Below are positions 6,015-8,648 of a stretch of DNA of 8,648 nt, piece by piece. This DNA comes from Acidobacteriota bacterium (GTDB lineage Bacteria > Acidobacteriota > Polarisedimenticolia > Gp22-AA2). Numbering within the stretch: the first letter of the stretch is position 1; each line of letters begins with the position of its first letter. The notes under the pieces were generated by a model. The model did not search any database. It saw nothing but the letters and a program-made list of their open reading frames with translations, and was not told where the DNA came from. The DNA lies in assembly GCA_027297005.1 (NCBI GenBank), contig JAPUIN010000331.1, positions 1 to 8,648 of the forward strand, in the 5' to 3' direction. Position numbers and translations under genes: made by a program.

Positions 6015-6580
6015 GATCCCTCCGCCTTTTCGTCCGGCTCGATCTTCTCGAAACCGGTCACAGCGATCCCGGGTGGATTCCAGTACGGGTGATCATGCAA
6101 TCTGAAGCTCAACCTGAATTCACCTCTCAGATCCGCGTGCTTCTTCATGAGTTGCATGAACTGATGCCCCTCGAGAATCTGGTAGACGGTTCCGACTCCG
6201 GAGATCGTGAAGGTGATCCGCTGCCCCTGGCTCACCGTGAAGGCGCCGAGCGCCGTCACCTCGCACTCGCCGTCCACTTCAAATCCGGCCTTTTTCACAC
6301 GATCCCGTACGCGTCTGATCGACAATCCGGCTCCATTCTCCGCCTCGACGCGCACCGCCGCATCCGAGAGGTCGGCCTTCACACCCGCGATCTTGCCGAG
6401 CCCGCGAATTGACTCCTCGACGCTGCGTGTGCAGAGGGCGCAGGTCATCCCCTTCACCGGAACCGTGACGGCGATCACGCGGGCGCGTGCCGGCGTCGCC
6501 ATAAGAATCCCCCACGTGATCATCGCGATCGCGGTGGCGTGTGGGACATGTTGGCCTAGCTTCAATCGAGACGGGACCAT
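6011..6580 (-). CDS. Exported heavy-metal-associated (HMA) domain protein
   Basis: This 189-residue protein begins with a signal-like segment (about residues 13-34, ending ATPARA, a plausible signal peptidase I site). An HMA/MerP/CopZ-type domain spans about 36-104, with the metal-binding loop GMTCALC at 44-50 (Cys47, Cys50). The C-terminal 80 residues (about 108-189) form a separate beta-rich region with His139, His148, His162 and His164 that was not recognised. The likely job is binding a soft metal ion such as copper, mercury or zinc in the periplasm. The ATG at 6580 has GGAGAGGG about 6 bases before it and lies 35 bp from a candidate promoter. The frame remains open to 6694, but that longer start lies upstream of the promoter and would bury the signal peptide. 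The TlpA-like thioredoxin gene follows with a 4-bp overlap. Confidence 0.88.
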   Translation of the reverse strand: MVPSRLKLGQHVPHATAIAMITWGILMATPARARVIAVTVPVKGMTCALCTRSVEESIRGLGKIAGVKADLSDAAVRVEAENGAGLSIRRVRDRVKKAGFEVDGECEVTALGAFTVSQGQRITFTISGVGTVYQILEGHQFMQLMKKHADLRGEFRLSFRLHDHPYWNPPGIAVTGFEKIEPDEKAEGS

Positions 6581-6614
6581 TGCCGGCCCTCTCCATTCCG
6601 ATTCTGTTTCAGCC

Positions 6615-6643
6615 ACAATAAGGTTCTCCGACGTGGAAGGCAA
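6615..6643 (-). promoter_or_regulatory. Candidate sigma-70 promoter for the HMA-thioredoxin pair
   Basis: On the minus strand TTGCCT (6638-6643) and TATTGT (6615-6620) are separated by exactly 17 bp. Each matches four of six consensus bases. The -10 ends 34 bp before the chosen ATG at 6580, so this supports that shorter start over the one at 6694. Confidence 0.45.
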
Positions 6644-6755
6644 GTCAGGCACCATCTTCAGCGGGGGCCGGTTGCGGGTCCTCGATCGGAACACCGGGGC
6701 CCTGTGATACCATGCGGCTTCTCCACGCAGGGGTTACCAAAAGAGGCACTGTCGC

Positions 6756-8138
6756 TTGCGGGACTATTCCACCTACAGCTACTGGCTCGAGACGGCGAGT
6801 GATCCGCTGGCGCCACGTCCCCCTCTCGACGGATCGATCGATGTCGATGTCGCGATCCTCGGAGCCGGTTATACGGGACTGTGGACCGCTTACTACCTGC
6901 TCAAGAAAGATCCGGCGCTGCGCGTCGCCATCCTCGAGAGAGAGATCGCCGGCTTCGGGGCGTCGGGACGCAACGGCGGGTGGTGCTCTCCGAAATTGAA
7001 CATCGGGATCGACGCCGTCGCCCGCCTTTACGGCCGTGAGGCCGCGAGGGAGCTGCAGGCGACAATGTATCGCACCGTCGCGGAGATTGGTCGCGTCTGC
7101 GCGGATGAGGAGATCGATTCCGGGTTCCATCGCGGGGGGGGGATGTACATCGCGCGCGGCCCCCACCATCTCAAGGAGATGCATGAATACGCCGAAACGT
7201 TCGAGCGCTTCGGGTTCGGCGACGAGCAGGAGATCCTCGACGCGAAGGAAACAGCCGGGCGCGTGCGCGTCACCAGCGCCGTCGGCTCGTTGTTTTTCAA
7301 GTCGTACGCCTCTGTTCATCCTGGCCGGCTCGCGCGCGGGCTGGCCCGGACCATCGAGCGTCTGGGAGGGGTGATCTACGAACAGACGGCCGTCACCGAC
7401 ATGACGACCGGGAGCACTCCCACCTTCCGCACCGCGCGCGGCGACGTGCGCGCCCGCACGATTGTTCTCGCGGGCGAGGCATACCTCACCCAGCTCCCCG
7501 GTCTGAAACGCCGTCTGCTGCCAGTCTATTCACTGATCGTCCTCACGGAGCCGCTGTCAGATTCCCAATGGTCCGAGATCGGCTGGGCGGGGCGGGAATG
7601 TATCGCGTCATTCAGGCTCATGATCGATTACCTGAACCACACGGCCGACGGACGGATTCTGTTCGGCGGGCGGGGCGCGCCCTATCGCTTCGGCTCAGCG
7701 ATCGCCGACACCTACGACCGTGACGAGGAGACCCACGAGATCCTGCGCAACCTGGCACGGACCTGGTTCCCGACGCTTCGCAACACACGTTTCACGCACG
7801 CCTGGGGAGGGCCGCTCGGGATGCCGCGCGACTGGATGCCGGAGATCTCCCACGACCGTGCCCGCGGTCTCGCCACCGCCTGCGGGTACACGGGGCACGG
7901 CGTCGCCCTCGCCAACCTCTCGGGGCGCACCCTGTCCGATCTGATCCTCGAGCGACAGACCGACCTGACGGCACTGCCTCTGGTCGGTCATCGCTCGCCA
8001 TCCTGGGAGCCGGAGCCATTCCGATGGATCGGGGTGCGATACGTGCAGGATGCGTTGCAGCGGCTTGATGCCAAGGCCGAGCGCACGGGACGACCACCAA
8101 GCGGGAGGTCGATCGCCGAGCGGCTCAGCCCTCACTAG
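6756..8138 (+). CDS. FAD-dependent oxidoreductase, DAO family
   Basis: This 460-residue cytoplasmic flavoenzyme has an N-terminal dinucleotide-binding fold. The GAGYTG glycine motif lies at residues 36-41 (GxGxxG), with the Glu of the second strand at about 61, followed by the SGRNGG motif at 70-75 that contacts FAD in this group. The C-terminal GYTGHGV at 377-383 is the second FAD-contacting block typical of the DAO fold. It resembles the glycine/D-amino acid oxidase and gamma-glutamylputrescine oxidase group, which oxidise amines or amino acids; the substrate cannot be read. The start is TTG: the frame is closed by TGA at 6705-6707, no ATG or GTG lies between, and AGAGG sits nine bases upstream. 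It is divergent from the HMA pair across 175 bp and stands alone on its strand. Its presence beside an amino-acid symporter fits amine catabolism, but this is only suggestive. Confidence 0.92.
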   Translation: MRDYSTYSYWLETASDPLAPRPPLDGSIDVDVAILGAGYTGLWTAYYLLKKDPALRVAILEREIAGFGASGRNGGWCSPKLNIGIDAVARLYGREAARELQATMYRTVAEIGRVCADEEIDSGFHRGGGMYIARGPHHLKEMHEYAETFERFGFGDEQEILDAKETAGRVRVTSAVGSLFFKSYASVHPGRLARGLARTIERLGGVIYEQTAVTDMTTGSTPTFRTARGDVRARTIVLAGEAYLTQLPGLKRRLLPVYSLIVLTEPLSDSQWSEIGWAGRECIASFRLMIDYLNHTADGRILFGGRGAPYRFGSAIADTYDRDEETHEILRNLARTWFPTLRNTRFTHAWGGPLGMPRDWMPEISHDRARGLATACGYTGHGVALANLSGRTLSDLILERQTDLTALPLVGHRSPSWEPEPFRWIGVRYVQDALQRLDAKAERTGRPPSGRSIAERLSPH

Positions 8139-8237
8139 GAGGAGGGGGGCGCCGCGGGCGAAGGACTCGAATCCGGCCGGCGATCCTTACCTGATGCGAG
8201 GGCCGGCACCATGGGTGACTTGTGTCTGACTCGGGAC

Positions 8238-8269
8238 ACGATGAGCCTGTCAGGGTGTCGGTTCATCGT
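8238..8269. repeat. GAGCCTGTC-containing hairpin, copy D (divergent)
   Basis: ACGATGAGCC (8238-8247) pairs with GGTTCATCGT (8260-8269) to give a 10-bp stem with one G-T pair and a 12-nt loop. The core GAGCCTGTCxGGGT matches copy A at 13 of 14 positions. It overlaps the stop codon (8250-8252) of the partial minus-strand gene and may form its transcript end. The other sequence of the 111-bp convergent gap (8139-8249) shows only short GC-rich inverted repeats (CCGGCC/GGCCGG at 8173 and 8201). Confidence 0.55.
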
Positions 8270-8648
8270 CCGAGGCCGCCTCGCCCGGCACCGTCCGTGG
8301 GTCAACCCTGAAGATCGGCGCGAGCAGCTCGCGATCCTCCCCCGCCCCGTCGAGCCGCAACCGGATCCCTTCCCCCTTTCTGACGCTCCCGGAGAAGGCG
8401 CCACGAACCGCCCCGGCACGGATGACGCCTCCGGTGATCCGCAGCGTCTCACCGAGCGTTTGAAGACGCGCTGTCACTTCCAGCGGCAGCGCCTCCCTCC
8501 CCGCGGGCCTGTAGTGCCCGACGGCATCCAGAACCCCCGACCCGGTGAGGCTCTCGATCCCGCTGCTTTCGATACGGTGCCGCCCCCGGTAATGAACCGT
8601 GCCGGTCAGTTCGGGGCCGGCCCAGGCGCCGAGCACAAGCAGCGCCGC
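8250..8648 (-). CDS. Probable exported small protein, 5' end outside the window
   Basis: The frame is open through the window edge and ends in TGA at 8250-8252, giving 132 visible residues. The first visible residues, AALLVLGAWAG, look like the end of a signal peptide with an AxA cleavage site. If so, the true start lies only slightly beyond the edge and the whole protein would be about 140-150 residues. The remainder alternates short hydrophobic and polar strands with many glycines (LTGTVHYRGRH, VRGAFSGSVRKGEG), suggesting a beta-sandwich or barrel-like fold, and ends in an acidic tail. The glycine-rich strand pattern recalls AsmA/TamB-type envelope proteins, but no specific motif supports that. 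Function is unknown. It converges on the FAD oxidoreductase gene. Confidence 0.6.
   Translation of the reverse strand, partial: AALLVLGAWAGPELTGTVHYRGRHRIESSGIESLTGSGVLDAVGHYRPAGREALPLEVTARLQTLGETLRITGGVIRAGAVRGAFSGSVRKGEGIRLRLDGAGEDRELLAPIFRVDPRTVPGEAASDDEPTP

Noticed and set aside
6581..6694. Longer HMA protein starting at 6694
   Set aside because: It would place a good candidate promoter inside the gene and hide the signal peptide. The ATG at 6580 has a strong ribosome-binding site.
6645..7319. 224-residue minus-strand open frame opposite the FAD oxidoreductase
   Set aside because: It is antisense to the FAD-binding motifs of a confident gene, and long mirror frames are common in GC-rich DNA.
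8160..8190. Possible tRNA T-arm (ACTCGAATCC)
   Set aside because: The bases flanking the loop do not pair into a 5-bp stem on either strand, and no anticodon arm or acceptor stem is present.

Overview
The window is GC-rich (roughly 60-65% by eye) bacterial chromosomal DNA. A Gram-negative with a periplasm is the best reading: there is an exported TlpA-type thioredoxin, an exported heavy-metal-binding protein, and sodium-coupled transporters. The genes read like those of Acidobacteriota, Eisenbacteria-like or deltaproteobacterial-type organisms, but no marker gene fixes the lineage. No RNA gene, insertion sequence, phage gene or CRISPR array was found. No gene-free stretch exceeds about 300 bases.

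Left part (1-2495): the 3' end of an AGCS-family sodium:alanine/glycine symporter (+) meets, tail to tail, a two-gene minus-strand unit. That unit is a complete SSS-family sodium:solute symporter followed by a 54-residue single-span membrane protein (820-984), whose start overlaps the symporter stop as ATGA. The small protein looks like an accessory subunit of the symporter.

Middle (2581-5419): a minus-strand group of a small CxxC/CxxC zinc-ribbon-like protein, an ECF-type sigma factor and a membrane-anchored anti-sigma-like protein. The anti-sigma protein lacks the zinc-binding motif and has a C-terminal domain resembling the PrcB family. A three-helix membrane protein of unknown function is divergent from this group. 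Copies of a short GAGCCTG hairpin repeat sit at the junctions around the zinc-ribbon and membrane-protein genes. A related hairpin recurs at the far right of the window.

Right (5496-8648): a minus-strand pair of an exported HMA-domain metal-binding protein and a TlpA/ResA-like thioredoxin, coupled by a GTGA overlap and preceded by a plausible sigma-70 promoter. Together they look like a periplasmic metal/thiol handling module. Divergent from them is a complete FAD-dependent DAO-family oxidoreductase with a TTG start. The window ends in a partial minus-strand gene for a probably exported small protein.

Novelty is modest. The best leads are the hairpin repeat family, the small symporter partner, the sigma/anti-sigma pair with an unusual sensor-like domain, and the HMA-plus-TlpA pair.
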